Source: Verrucomicrobiia bacterium (GTDB lineage Bacteria; Verrucomicrobiota; Verrucomicrobiia; Limisphaerales; UBA9464). From it: a DNA stretch of 64,000 nucleotides. The translations under genes and the position numbers were made by a program. The stretch lies in NCBI GenBank assembly GCA_019634635.1, contig JAHCBB010000004.1, forward strand, positions 186,001 through 250,000, given 5' to 3'. The notes below the pieces were generated by a model. The model worked only from the letters and a program-made list of their open reading frames with translations. It searched no databases and was not told the DNA's origin. Below, piece after piece: positions 36,792 through 45,710 of this stretch. Numbering within the stretch: position 1 is the stretch's first letter; the number at the start of each line of letters is the position of its first letter.

Positions 36792-38204
36792 GTGGCGCTG
36801 TCATCGCGGTCGCTGCCGGTGGCGGGCATCGTGCTGGCGCTCGGGCTGCTCGCCGGAGCGGTCCTCCTCACCCACGGCTTCCTCCGCTCCGAGTTCCGGG
36901 CGCAACTGGCGCGTCGCGATGTGGCCCTGGTGTCCGGCCTGCTCAATGAGCGGTTTCTGACGGCGAGCTCTGCGACGTCCGACGATCTGGTGGCGCTCCT
37001 GGAGGCCGCCGATCAGCCCGACATCCCCGGCATCCGTTCCATCAGTCTTCATGACACCAACGGATTCTTCATCGCGGCGCTCAGCCTGTTTGGAGATGAG
37101 CCGGACCTGCCGCCTTCGGTGCTGCCCTCCCTGGCGGACGGGGAGCCCGTGAGCCGTTTCGGAAAATCCTCCGAGCTGGAAACCGACTCGCTGGCCGCCC
37201 TGCTGGCCGGGCGCATTGGAGGCGATGAACCGGTGTTGGAGGTGCTGCTTCGGGTGCCTCCGCGACAGGGACCCCTCGTCGGGTATGCGCGGTTTGTCCT
37301 GGATGGTTCCGACCTGGCCAAGGAGTACGCCGCCCTGGATCGCACCCTGGGCTGGCAGGCACTCACGGCCTTCCTGCTGGCCGGAGCCGCCATGACGGTG
37401 GCCCTGGCATTCGTGTTTCACCGGCTGGTCGAGACCCAGCGTCATCTGGTGGGCGCCAATCGGGAGCTGACGCTTGCCGCCAAGACCGCGGCGGTGGGAG
37501 CCGTAACCGCGCACCTGATCCACGGGCTGAAGAATCCCCTGGCTGGCCTGCAACAGTTCGTGGCGTCCGCATCCGATCCGGCATCGGCCGAGACGATGGG
37601 TGACTGGTCGGAGGCGGCTCAGACGGCGCAGCGGATGCGTGCGATGATTGACGCGGTCACGGGGGTGCTGCGGGAGGAGTCCGGGATGATCCAGTACGAG
37701 ATCGCCCCCCGGGAGGTGCTGGACCAGCTGGCGCGTCGCGAGCGGCCATATGCACGGGAGGCCTCGGTGACGCTGGCGATCGCCTGCAATGCCGTCCGTC
37801 CGCTGCCCAACCGGGACGCCAACATCGCCCTCCTCATCCTCGAGAATCTCGTGCGCAACGCTGTCCAGGCCTGCGCGGAGGGGGGTTGTGTTCGCGTTCG
37901 AGCCGATGAGGAGTCCGGGGATCTTGTGTTCCGGGTTCGGGACGAGGGCACAGGCCTGCCGGAACGTGTCCGGCGGAATCTGTTCAGCCCGGTGGCCACG
38001 ACGAAGGAGGGCGGCACCGGCCTGGGCCTGGCGCTCAGCCAGCAGCTGGCACGCTGCCTGGCCGCGCAACTGGAACTGGTCGAGTCGGGTTCGCTGGGAA
38101 CCGAGTTCATGCTCCGGATGCCCCGGGGGGCAATGGACTCCCGGATGACGACCGGAGCGTCCTCCGAGGCGCCGGTCCGGGTCCTTCCGGCAGGCCTGGG
38201 TTGA
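36792..38204 (+). CDS. membrane-bound sensor histidine kinase, NtrB-like
   Basis: About 470 residues from GTG 36792 (MALSSRSLPVAGIVLALG); the frame continues upstream, but Arg-rich text there looks non-native. Two transmembrane helices (about 10-30 and 190-210) flank a periplasmic sensor region of about 155 residues. A short HisKA region follows with phospho-acceptor His244 (HGLKNPLAGLQQF). HATPase_c has 'NLVRNAVQACAEGG', 'VRDEGTGLPE' and 'GGTGLGLALSQQL'. Because it is the only nearby kinase without a receiver, it is the best partner for the NtrC-type regulator at 33203, although two genes lie between them. The periplasmic part has no recognised fold. Confidence 0.88.
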   Translation: MALSSRSLPVAGIVLALGLLAGAVLLTHGFLRSEFRAQLARRDVALVSGLLNERFLTASSATSDDLVALLEAADQPDIPGIRSISLHDTNGFFIAALSLFGDEPDLPPSVLPSLADGEPVSRFGKSSELETDSLAALLAGRIGGDEPVLEVLLRVPPRQGPLVGYARFVLDGSDLAKEYAALDRTLGWQALTAFLLAGAAMTVALAFVFHRLVETQRHLVGANRELTLAAKTAAVGAVTAHLIHGLKNPLAGLQQFVASASDPASAETMGDWSEAAQTAQRMRAMIDAVTGVLREESGMIQYEIAPREVLDQLARRERPYAREASVTLAIACNAVRPLPNRDANIALLILENLVRNAVQACAEGGCVRVRADEESGDLVFRVRDEGTGLPERVRRNLFSPVATTKEGGTGLGLALSQQLARCLAAQLELVESGSLGTEFMLRMPRGAMDSRMTTGASSEAPVRVLPAGLG

Positions 38205-38211
38205 GGTTCCG

Positions 38212-39471
38212 TCAGCCGGCGGTGCCGTTGAGGAGGAAGTCGAAGAGATCGAAGTTCCGCGGATCACCCTGCGCCAGCGCACGGTGCCGGGCGGTGAGGG
38301 GTTCACTCAAGACCAGCGGCACCATTTCCTCATAGCGGCCACCATGCGAGCGCAGGCCACCCTCGAGCGCCTTGAGGTCATGGTGGGCCGGAGTCCGCCC
38401 CAGCACGACGTGGCGCCCCGCGCACACCACAAGGTCGCCTATGCGGTCGGCTGGAAGTTCCATCAGGCGGGCGGCCACCGCCCTGGGATGCACCTCGGTG
38501 ATCCCCTCGCGCGCCTGCAACCAGCCATGGATCTCCACGGTCCGCTCCGCGCTGGTATTGGGCGGAAGGTGCACTTGCGCGAAGGAGCCGAGGGCGCCGT
38601 GGTGCACCACGTACGGATCGGTGATCGGGAGGATGACGCGGAATCCGGGACCGAAATGCGCTGTCAGCTCCGATTCGAGGTAGACGACGTTGGGAGAGCC
38701 GTCCGGAAGCTGCTTGGCGTTCATGCCGTGGTCGGCCGTGAGGGCCACGATGGCGTCGTTGGCGAGCAGCGCGCCGAGTTCTTCATCAATCGCCGCATAG
38801 AAGGCGAGCACCTCCGGGTCCTCCGGTGCATATTTGTGCTGCATGTAGTCGGTGGTGGACAGGTACAGCAGGTCGGCGCGCCCGGCCGCCAGGAGCCGCA
38901 CGCCCGCACGGAGCACATAGAGGGAGGCCTCGCCGCTGTAGATGGCCGGCGTCTCCCCCACCAGCCCCTCCACATCGCCGATGCCGTGCGTCTCCGGCCG
39001 CGCCTGCCCCGCCTTCTCCGAGGAAAAAGCGATGCCGCCTTCGGCGATCAGTCCGTGGGCAAAAATGTCGCGGAGCTTTTCCTTGGCCGTGACGACCGCC
39101 ACCCGCCGGCCGGCATGCTGGGCGGCGGGAAACAGGGTGTCCGCCCGGAGAAAGGACGCGGAGTTCATCATCACTTCGGCATCCCGGGCGGCGTCGTAGA
39201 AGAAATTGCCACCAATGCCGTGCACCGAAGGCGGCACACCGGTGACGATGGAGGTGTTGTTGACATTGGTGAAGCTGGGCATCGCCCCACGGGCGAAACC
39301 GCGCCAGCCATGGCTGCTCATCCGGGCGAGATGGGGCATCCGGCCGCGCACCATCGCGGCGTCGAGATATTCGTCCGCGGAACCATCCAGACAGATGGCG
39401 ACCGCCGGGCGGCCCGGGGGGGTGTAGGTGCGGTGGTTGACGGTGAAGGGAGTGCGGGAACAGGCGGGCAT
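38212..39471 (-). CDS. phnA: phosphonoacetate hydrolase
   Basis: The protein has 419 residues and resembles PhnA of the alkaline phosphatase superfamily, which hydrolyses phosphonoacetate to acetate and phosphate using two zinc ions. A metal Asp29 lies in 'AICLDGSADEYL'. The probable nucleophile Thr68 lies in 'SFTNVNNTSIVTGVPP'. 'YLSTTDYMQHKYAPEDPE' and 'TADHGMNAKQLPDG' carry further metal ligands. 'VHGIGGNFFYD' is also characteristic of the family. No phosphonate transporter or PhnW/PhnY genes are in this window. The gene is the last of a tightly spaced minus-strand run (20 bases after the previous stop). It converges with the kinase gene, seven bases away. Confidence 0.9.
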   Translation of the reverse strand: MPACSRTPFTVNHRTYTPPGRPAVAICLDGSADEYLDAAMVRGRMPHLARMSSHGWRGFARGAMPSFTNVNNTSIVTGVPPSVHGIGGNFFYDAARDAEVMMNSASFLRADTLFPAAQHAGRRVAVVTAKEKLRDIFAHGLIAEGGIAFSSEKAGQARPETHGIGDVEGLVGETPAIYSGEASLYVLRAGVRLLAAGRADLLYLSTTDYMQHKYAPEDPEVLAFYAAIDEELGALLANDAIVALTADHGMNAKQLPDGSPNVVYLESELTAHFGPGFRVILPITDPYVVHHGALGSFAQVHLPPNTSAERTVEIHGWLQAREGITEVHPRAVAARLMELPADRIGDLVVCAGRHVVLGRTPAHHDLKALEGGLRSHGGRYEEMVPLVLSEPLTARHRALAQGDPRNFDLFDFLLNGTAG

Positions 39472-39491
39472 GTTTTGAAGGGAAAAGGGGC

Positions 39492-42434
39492 CTAGCGGCG
39501 CGACATGGCGCGCGGCAGGAAGCCGACCGAGGTCTGGATCGCGTGGGTGCAGGAGCAGCCGGCGCTGCTCTCAGGGGCCAGCAGGAGGCCCCCGGCGGGG
39601 ATCAACCCGAGCCAGCAGCCGGTTCGGATCCCCGAGAACTGCGAACGGCGGTCGGAGGCGAGGTCCCAGACGCCGTGGAAATAGTGGCGGAAAAACACCG
39701 CCCGGCGCGAGGCCGACATCACCCCGCAGCCACGACGCTCGGGAAGGTCCGTGCGCAACAGCCTGCCGCTCCGCAAATCGAAGGCCCGCTGGTCGGAGTA
39801 GAACACGTCGTCAATCACCAGCGGATGCTGCAGGTGGCCGCTGTGGTGTCCCTTGTCCTCCTTGTGGGCATCCGCCCACAGCAGGCGCCCGGGGATCGCG
39901 GAATCCAGGTCGTCGCCGCCGGTGCGTCCTGGGGAGGGTGCGGCAAAGGCAAACGTGTGGAAGTTCTTGTTCTGGTCCGTGCCGGTGACCACCGCCGTGC
40001 CCTGGCTGTACACCAGGTACGTCATGAACTCGCAGGCCCCAAAATCGTGTGACTTTTCCCAAAGCGGTTTTCCGGTCTCCAGATCGAGCGCCACCAGCAC
40101 CTGGTCCGTGAGGCGCTCGTGCGGGAGCCGGGCACCCGCCTGGGCCACCGCCGCGGGATCCCGGCTTTCAAGGAACAGCACCATGCCGTCGGCGATGGTG
40201 ATGGTGGAGTTCAGGATGGCCCCCCCGGAGTGCGTCCAACGACGGGCCCCGCCCACCGGATCCGTCGAGAAGATCTGATCGCTGGTCACGCGGCTGGTCT
40301 GCTGGGTGTCGAAGTCTTCATACCACTCCCCGTCATCCCCGAGGTAGTTGGCATCCCGGAGCTGCCGGCTGCCCACCAGATGGCCGGCGACCGCGGCCAC
40401 ATAGCCCCAATCGTGGCGGGCCTCCGTGCCGTCGCCCGTGACGGCGAAGCGCTGGACGCGTTCCCCCGACTGTCCGTCCAGCGCCAGACACCAGCGGCCG
40501 TGGGCCACATAAAGCCGGTCGCCCGCAGCCGCCATGTTGCTGCAATCGCGGGTCACGTTCGCGCGGCGGACTTCGGGCGCGAACAGCGACCACAGGATGG
40601 TGCCGTTGTAGGCGTCGAGGCCGAACAGAATCCGGTCGCCCTGGATGAACAGCCGTCCGCCCACGCTGAGCGGCGCCGGATTCCGGTTGCCACGGTCGGG
40701 CATCGGACGCGGCCCGGGATTCCCCCACCAGGCGACCCGCAGGTCCCCGTCCACGAGTTCATCGAGGCTGGTCGAGGTGTTGTCCGCACTGCCGTACTGA
40801 TGACTCCATTCGCCCGCCCCCGGCAGTGGGTCGCGGCGGATCGCCACCCAGCCCGGCCGTGGCTGGTCCAGCGATGCGACATTCGCGGCCGCCTCCCGCC
40901 AGGCCTTCCACGCCGTCTCCCGCGGCGCGCGCGACCCGACCAGCAGCGTGCCGCCCTGCGGACGCAGCACGCGATGCAGTTCCGCGGCTGGCAGCGGGGG
41001 GGGCTCGCCGGTCGCCAGTGCCGCTTCGGAGACGATGAGATTGGCAAACAGCTCTCCAAAGGGAAGGGAGTCTCCGGGGATGACCTGGGCGCTGACCCGG
41101 ACGCCGTAGGCCCCGGACGCCGAGAGCTCGCGGCGGACCCGCGCGATCCGGTCGGCGGATGGATCCACGACGACCACTTGAAGGTGGCTCTGCGCCGCAA
41201 GCGCCGCGGCGAGGCGGCCGTCCACGGCACCAACGACGAGACAATACCCATCGCGGATTCCGGTCTGATCCAGGATCCATTCCGCATCCGCGGAGACGCC
41301 ACCGGCATCCGGGCTCGCACCGGCGGACGGTGGGAATTCCGGGAGGGCGTAATGGAAGCTGGTGTCCAGGAGATAGCGTCGGGACCGCACCGGGATGCCG
41401 GAGGCGTCCGGGGCATTGATGCGGTAGTGGTATTCGCGGTCGCGCTGAAGTCCGGTCAGCAGCGCCTCGTGGCGCTTGACGGGAACCTCCGATCCGACCT
41501 CAAACCGGGCGGTCCCGGCGTTCTCGAGCTCGAAGCGGGTGGGCATCGGCGTGTCGGTCTCCCAGGTGACGAGGACCGTATGGCGGTCGCGCCAGTCTGC
41601 GAAAGGCCCATAGGCAAACCGCAACAATTGCGCGGGTGGCGCGGGTTCCGGGAATGCCGGCAGACGTCTGCGGCTGCGTTCCCCCAGCTCGTCCGGCGTG
41701 AGCGCCCGTTGAAACAGGGAAATCTCGTGAAGGGCGCCCCGCAGGCGAGCGACCTCTGTGTCCCGCCGGCGGACACCCACCTCGAAGGGGGTCTCGGGAG
41801 GGTAGTGCAGCCTGCCCTCGGGAACGACGGCGGTGGCGACGGGGACGCCATTGATCCACAGGCGCAGATCGGTGCCGGACCGGGTGGCTGCCAGTTGATA
41901 CCAGCGGCGGAGATCGAAGGGGCTGGGCGCCGTCAACTCCACCGGTTGTCGAAGTCCCGGCATCCCCAGGACGAATGTAAACTGGCGGTCCCGATGGCCG
42001 AGTCGCCAACCGATCGGTGGTTCGCCGTCGTCATTCAGGAGTCCGACGATCCCCCCGGACGCCACCGGCTCGTCCACCCGGACCCAGACTTCGATGGTGA
42101 AGTCTTCCGCCGGCAACATTGCCCGTGAGGCGTCCGGAGCGATCACCAAGTCGGGTTCGGTTCCTGCCAGTTCGAGGCGGCCGGGCGGCGGGTCCGCGGT
42201 GAAACGCATCGGGCCGGTCAGGCGGATTCCCGGACCGCCCGTCATGGCCTTGAGGTCGGTACCCTGCTTCCACTCCGGACTGAACCGCCATCGGGCCAGC
42301 AGTCCCGGCTCCGGGGTGGCAGCCCTTGCGGGGACGAGGAGCAAAAGGGCGAGGACGGCGGAAAACAGCAGGCCCGGGGCTCGCGAGGCAGACGGCCGCG
42401 TGTGGCGGGGAGGGGAGGGGACCAGGGATGTCAT
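39492..42434 (-). CDS. LamG, fibronectin-like, methyltransferase-like and PQQ-propeller multidomain secreted protein
   Basis: The protein has 980 residues. The signal peptide includes 'GLLFSAVLALLLLVPARAATP'. The order is LamG (about 45-250), a beta-sandwich resembling the N-domain of purple acid phosphatases (about 265-355; VTWETDTPMPTRFELE) and a Rossmann-like region (about 375-515). That region has 'YCLVVGAVDGRLAAALAAQSHLQVVVVDPSADRIARVRREL', which looks like an S-adenosylmethionine methyltransferase fold with a degenerate glycine loop. Then comes a PQQ-type eight-bladed propeller (about 540-980; 'GYNGTILWS', 'LDLETGKPLWEKS'). An intact cofactor site cannot be claimed from the text. Methylation outside the cytoplasm would be odd, so the Rossmann part may be structural. 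It lies 12 bases from a second propeller gene, in an operon with ABC genes. Confidence 0.82.
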   Translation of the reverse strand: MTSLVPSPPRHTRPSASRAPGLLFSAVLALLLLVPARAATPEPGLLARWRFSPEWKQGTDLKAMTGGPGIRLTGPMRFTADPPPGRLELAGTEPDLVIAPDASRAMLPAEDFTIEVWVRVDEPVASGGIVGLLNDDGEPPIGWRLGHRDRQFTFVLGMPGLRQPVELTAPSPFDLRRWYQLAATRSGTDLRLWINGVPVATAVVPEGRLHYPPETPFEVGVRRRDTEVARLRGALHEISLFQRALTPDELGERSRRRLPAFPEPAPPAQLLRFAYGPFADWRDRHTVLVTWETDTPMPTRFELENAGTARFEVGSEVPVKRHEALLTGLQRDREYHYRINAPDASGIPVRSRRYLLDTSFHYALPEFPPSAGASPDAGGVSADAEWILDQTGIRDGYCLVVGAVDGRLAAALAAQSHLQVVVVDPSADRIARVRRELSASGAYGVRVSAQVIPGDSLPFGELFANLIVSEAALATGEPPPLPAAELHRVLRPQGGTLLVGSRAPRETAWKAWREAAANVASLDQPRPGWVAIRRDPLPGAGEWSHQYGSADNTSTSLDELVDGDLRVAWWGNPGPRPMPDRGNRNPAPLSVGGRLFIQGDRILFGLDAYNGTILWSLFAPEVRRANVTRDCSNMAAAGDRLYVAHGRWCLALDGQSGERVQRFAVTGDGTEARHDWGYVAAVAGHLVGSRQLRDANYLGDDGEWYEDFDTQQTSRVTSDQIFSTDPVGGARRWTHSGGAILNSTITIADGMVLFLESRDPAAVAQAGARLPHERLTDQVLVALDLETGKPLWEKSHDFGACEFMTYLVYSQGTAVVTGTDQNKNFHTFAFAAPSPGRTGGDDLDSAIPGRLLWADAHKEDKGHHSGHLQHPLVIDDVFYSDQRAFDLRSGRLLRTDLPERRGCGVMSASRRAVFFRHYFHGVWDLASDRRSQFSGIRTGCWLGLIPAGGLLLAPESSAGCSCTHAIQTSVGFLPRAMSRR

Positions 42435-42446
42435 GGGGAGACCGTG

Positions 42447-43877
42447 TCAGGGGCGTTGGGAAGCAGAGGTCTGAACGTCGGCGCGTTGCGACGGGGCGCG
42501 GAGGCAATGGATGGTGCCGGCGTCGGTGCTCACGTACAGGGCGCCCTCGGCCGCGGCGATGCCGTGGACGGTACCCGCCATCGGCTGGATCCAGAGGCGC
42601 TTGCCGTCCGAGACCTGGAATGCCGCCACCTCGGTTTCACCACCGGCCACCAGCGTTTCGCCCGCCAGCACCAGAGAAACCGGCCAGCGGCAGGGGATCT
42701 TCCACAAGATGCACGACTCCATCGCGGCCGTCCGCGCGTCAATCTCCCGTCCGATGCCGGCGAGGTCCTCCTTCAACCGGTCGCGCTCGGCGGCCGCGGC
42801 CGGGGCATTCCCAAGCTTGCGAAGCTGTTTGGTGATTTCCGACTGACGCGTGGACAACGCCTTCCGCTCCCGTGCCATGGCCAGATAGCGGGCACGATCG
42901 AGGGCGCTCAGCTCGGTGTCCGAATGAAGGTAGGAGCGGTCCGCGGTCACAATCATGTGATTTCCCTGGAAGGTGGCCAGTTGATCGCTCTGGCCCTCCT
43001 CGACGGCTCCCAGCTGCCCGGTCTTGCCGGGTCCGAACACCAGCAGATCCCCCGTCAACAGCGCGTAGGTGCCCCCGGCACCCTCGACGACACGAATCCT
43101 TCGCCCGTCACTCAGGTCGCAAATCGCCGGGTTGTCACGTCCGGCCGGCACGTACAACCGCGTGCGGGAGGCCAGCAGGTAGCCCTGGGCGGGGAGGTCG
43201 GTCTGGACCTGACGCCACCGTTCGGCGCCTGTTGCGGCGTCCAGCGCCACCAGATGAACGCCCTCGGAGGGGAACATGCCGGCCGTCGTGTACAGCAGGC
43301 CGTCCTGCACGACCACCGAGGTCCGCACCGGCCAGGTCGAGATCAGGCGGCCGTTGCCCGGGATCCGCCGGTCCTCCGGCGCCACGAGCACCCTCCAGAG
43401 CAGCCGTCCATCGGCGAGGTCGAGGCAGTACACATGGCCGTCATCGGAACCCGCATAGACCTTCCCGTCGTGAATCGTTGGCGCCAGGCGCACGGGTGCC
43501 TCGGTGAAGCAGGTCCACAGCTCGCGTCCGGTCCGGGCGTCCAGACAGCGCACCTGGTCGTCGGCCGAGGATCCGAACACAACGCGGTCGCCGGCGACCA
43601 CGGCATGGAAGGCGTGGTCGAAGGTTTGGCGCGCCTTGAGGTCGAAGACCTTGTTCCAGCCATCCCACTTGGCTTCCCCCTGCCACGCCGGACGGGGCGG
43701 CTGGGGGGAGCGCCAGACCCACGCTTCGTCCAGGGTGGCCGGCAACGGGTCCGGGCTGACGCCGCTGCGGGCATAGTCGCCCCGGTACGTTGGCCAGTCC
43801 GTGGCCGGGAGCCGGAAGGCGAGAATTGCGAGGAGTGGCAGCAGGCGTGCGGCGCGATGGGTGGCGGGCGGTGTCAT
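42447..43877 (-). CDS. secreted PQQ-binding-like beta-propeller protein
   Basis: The protein has 476 residues. The signal peptide (MTPPATHRAARLLPLLAILAFRLPA) is followed by 'DWPTYRGDYARSG', the typical start of verrucomicrobial and planctomycete PQQ-like propellers. Several blade repeats follow (LDARTGRELWT, LDLADGRLLWRV, LDAATGAERWRQ, VSDGKRLWIQ). A coiled-coil insertion near 325-385 (DRARYLAMARERKALSTRQSEITKQL) interrupts the blades. Such propellers can bind quinones or act as scaffolds like BamB; catalysis cannot be inferred. The ATG overlaps the stop of the ABC ATPase gene by four bases, so it belongs to that operon. Confidence 0.85.
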   Translation of the reverse strand: MTPPATHRAARLLPLLAILAFRLPATDWPTYRGDYARSGVSPDPLPATLDEAWVWRSPQPPRPAWQGEAKWDGWNKVFDLKARQTFDHAFHAVVAGDRVVFGSSADDQVRCLDARTGRELWTCFTEAPVRLAPTIHDGKVYAGSDDGHVYCLDLADGRLLWRVLVAPEDRRIPGNGRLISTWPVRTSVVVQDGLLYTTAGMFPSEGVHLVALDAATGAERWRQVQTDLPAQGYLLASRTRLYVPAGRDNPAICDLSDGRRIRVVEGAGGTYALLTGDLLVFGPGKTGQLGAVEEGQSDQLATFQGNHMIVTADRSYLHSDTELSALDRARYLAMARERKALSTRQSEITKQLRKLGNAPAAAAERDRLKEDLAGIGREIDARTAAMESCILWKIPCRWPVSLVLAGETLVAGGETEVAAFQVSDGKRLWIQPMAGTVHGIAAAEGALYVSTDAGTIHCLRAPSQRADVQTSASQRP

Positions 43878-44554
43878 GCAATCACGGCGTTGGCGTCGGC
43901 CGCCATGAGACGGCCGCCCTTCATTTGGAAAATACGGGTCGCGAAGGCGTCGGCCTCGTGGCCATGGGTCGCGGTGAGCACCGTGCCCCCGGCCGCCCGG
44001 AACGCCTCCAGCCGGCGGAACACCATGGCGGCGTTGTCGGGATCCAGGTTCCCCGACGGCTCGTCGGCGAGGATGACGGCCGGCGATTTGACCAGGGCGC
44101 GCGCCAGCGCGGTGCGCTGCTTCTCACCGGCACTCAGCTCGGACGGCCGGTGGGCGCTCCGGTTGGCAAGGCCGAGTTCCTCCAGCAGGGCGGAGGCCCG
44201 TCGGCGCAGTGAAGCCTCGCCAGGATCAGTCCCCCCCTCCATGACGTTCTCCAGCACGCTGAGGTAGGGAACAAGGTGGAAAAGCTGAAACACGAATCCG
44301 ATCTGGCGTCCGCGAACCAACGCCCGTTTACGCCCGTCCAGAGCATACAGGTCCTGGCCGTTCAGCACGACCGTCCCCGAATCCGGTCGCAACAGGCCGC
44401 CCAGGGTCAGCAGCAGCGTGCTCTTGCCGGAGCCGCTGGCGCCATGGATGACGAGCGACTCGCCGCGTTCGCAAGCCAGCATCACATCATCGAGGGCCCG
44501 AACCGGTCCGGCCGGGCCGCGGAATTCACGGGTCAATCGCGAGCAGGAGATCAT
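43874..44554 (-). CDS. ABC transporter ATPase of LolD/MacB type
   Basis: The protein has 226 residues, the usual length for a stand-alone LolD-type ATPase. All motifs are present: Walker A GASGSGKST, Q-loop in FVFQLFHLVPYLSV, signature LSAGEKQR, Walker B VILADEPSGNLD and H-loop THGHEADAF. This type powers MacB/FtsX-like membrane proteins that move lipoproteins, peptides or signals across the inner membrane rather than importing solutes. It lies four bases from the FtsX-like gene and overlaps the PQQ-propeller gene, so these three surely act together. The substrate is unknown; outer-membrane or secreted protein traffic is the best guess. Confidence 0.92.
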   Translation of the reverse strand: MISCSRLTREFRGPAGPVRALDDVMLACERGESLVIHGASGSGKSTLLLTLGGLLRPDSGTVVLNGQDLYALDGRKRALVRGRQIGFVFQLFHLVPYLSVLENVMEGGTDPGEASLRRRASALLEELGLANRSAHRPSELSAGEKQRTALARALVKSPAVILADEPSGNLDPDNAAMVFRRLEAFRAAGGTVLTATHGHEADAFATRIFQMKGGRLMAADANAVIA

Positions 44555-44558
44555 CGGG

Positions 44559-45710
44559 CTAGTCGGCTCGAAGGCACTCCGCAGGATCCTGGGCCACCGC
44601 CAGCAGGGCGGGAAACACCGCAGCGATCGCCGCGACGCATGGCGTCAGGACAACGATGCAGACCATCAGGACCGGATCGGGTGCCATGGCCCCTGCGGTC
44701 ACCGGAAACAGACGGGGTCCCCAATGCAGGGCGAGCGCGGTCCCGATGCCGACCCCGGCCACGGCCCCGATCAGGCCCAGCAGGGCGGCGCGCCCCAGGA
44801 ACAGGGACGCAATGGCCGCGGAATTGCGACCCAGCGCGCGCCAGAGGCCGATCTCCGCGCGTCGCTCGCGGACATTGAGCCCAAGGAATACTCCGGTCCA
44901 CAGCGCCGCGGCGCCGACGGCAAGGGGAACCGCGAACGCCGCATGGCGTGTGGCCATCTGACGCTGCCGTGCTCGGGCATCGGCAAGATGGCGGACCTGC
45001 AGGACGTCCGCCTCGGGCAGGATCTCCGCGAGCACGCGACGGAGCGCTCCAAGGGCATCCTGTTCGGAGGTCAGGCAGAGGCAGTCCACCGCCTTGATTT
45101 CGCTGATTTGTCCGGGAAGACCCAGCAACGATTGCGCGTCAGCAAGGGAGGCAAAGATGCGGATGTCGTCCTCTGTGCCGCTCTCCGTCAGCACACGGTC
45201 CACGGCGAACGGGCGTCCGCCAAGGGTCAGGGCGCCGCCCCGGGCCACGCCAAGCGATGCGGCCACCGCGGCGCCGAGGTGCAGCCGTCCGTCAGGGATC
45301 CGGAATCCCATGGGCTGTTTCCCCTCCCCCGGACCGACCACCGAAGGCCCGAGCCCGGTGAGGAGGACCTCGCGACCGTCCACGACGTGGCGTCGCTCCA
45401 GCACCGGGGTGAGGTGGTTGAATGTGAGAAAGACTCCGTGTTGTGCTGCGAGGCGGCGGACGCTGTCCTCCGGCAGCGTACGCTCCGGGAAGCCGTCCCG
45501 CCAAAACTGCGCGGGATCGGTTTCCTTTGCGACGATTCGGAGGTTGAAACCGAGGTCCCGCATGACCCGGCGGGTTTCCCGCTCGGCGGCGGCGCTGGTC
45601 ATGCGAACGGCGGTCAGCAGCGCCGTCGCAACGGCCAGTCCCAGGACCGCAAGCAGTGTCTGGACCCGGTGATACCGGAGTTCGCGGAGGATGATGACGA
45701 CGCGGCGCAT
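44559..45710 (-). CDS. FtsX/MacB-like permease
   Basis: About 383 residues from ATG 45710 (MRRVVIILRELRYHRVQTL), which shares one base with the TAA of the previous gene. One N-terminal transmembrane helix is followed by a large periplasmic domain (about 45-255) and three C-terminal helices (about 270-380). The C-terminal block 'RRAEIGLWRALGRNSAAIASLFLGRAALLGLIGAVAGVGIG' is the FtsX signature. The N-terminal helix shows 'LLAVLGLAVATALLTAVRM'. It is the membrane half of the ABC system whose ATPase is next. The periplasmic core presumably contacts partners such as the upstream lipoprotein-like protein. Confidence 0.88.
   Translation of the reverse strand: MRRVVIILRELRYHRVQTLLAVLGLAVATALLTAVRMTSAAAERETRRVMRDLGFNLRIVAKETDPAQFWRDGFPERTLPEDSVRRLAAQHGVFLTFNHLTPVLERRHVVDGREVLLTGLGPSVVGPGEGKQPMGFRIPDGRLHLGAAVAASLGVARGGALTLGGRPFAVDRVLTESGTEDDIRIFASLADAQSLLGLPGQISEIKAVDCLCLTSEQDALGALRRVLAEILPEADVLQVRHLADARARQRQMATRHAAFAVPLAVGAAALWTGVFLGLNVRERRAEIGLWRALGRNSAAIASLFLGRAALLGLIGAVAGVGIGTALALHWGPRLFPVTAGAMAPDPVLMVCIVVLTPCVAAIAAVFPALLAVAQDPAECLRAD

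Noticed and set aside
38212..39471. Complete phosphonate degradation operon
   Set aside because: Only the hydrolase is present; no PhnW, PhnY or phosphonate transporter genes are in the window.
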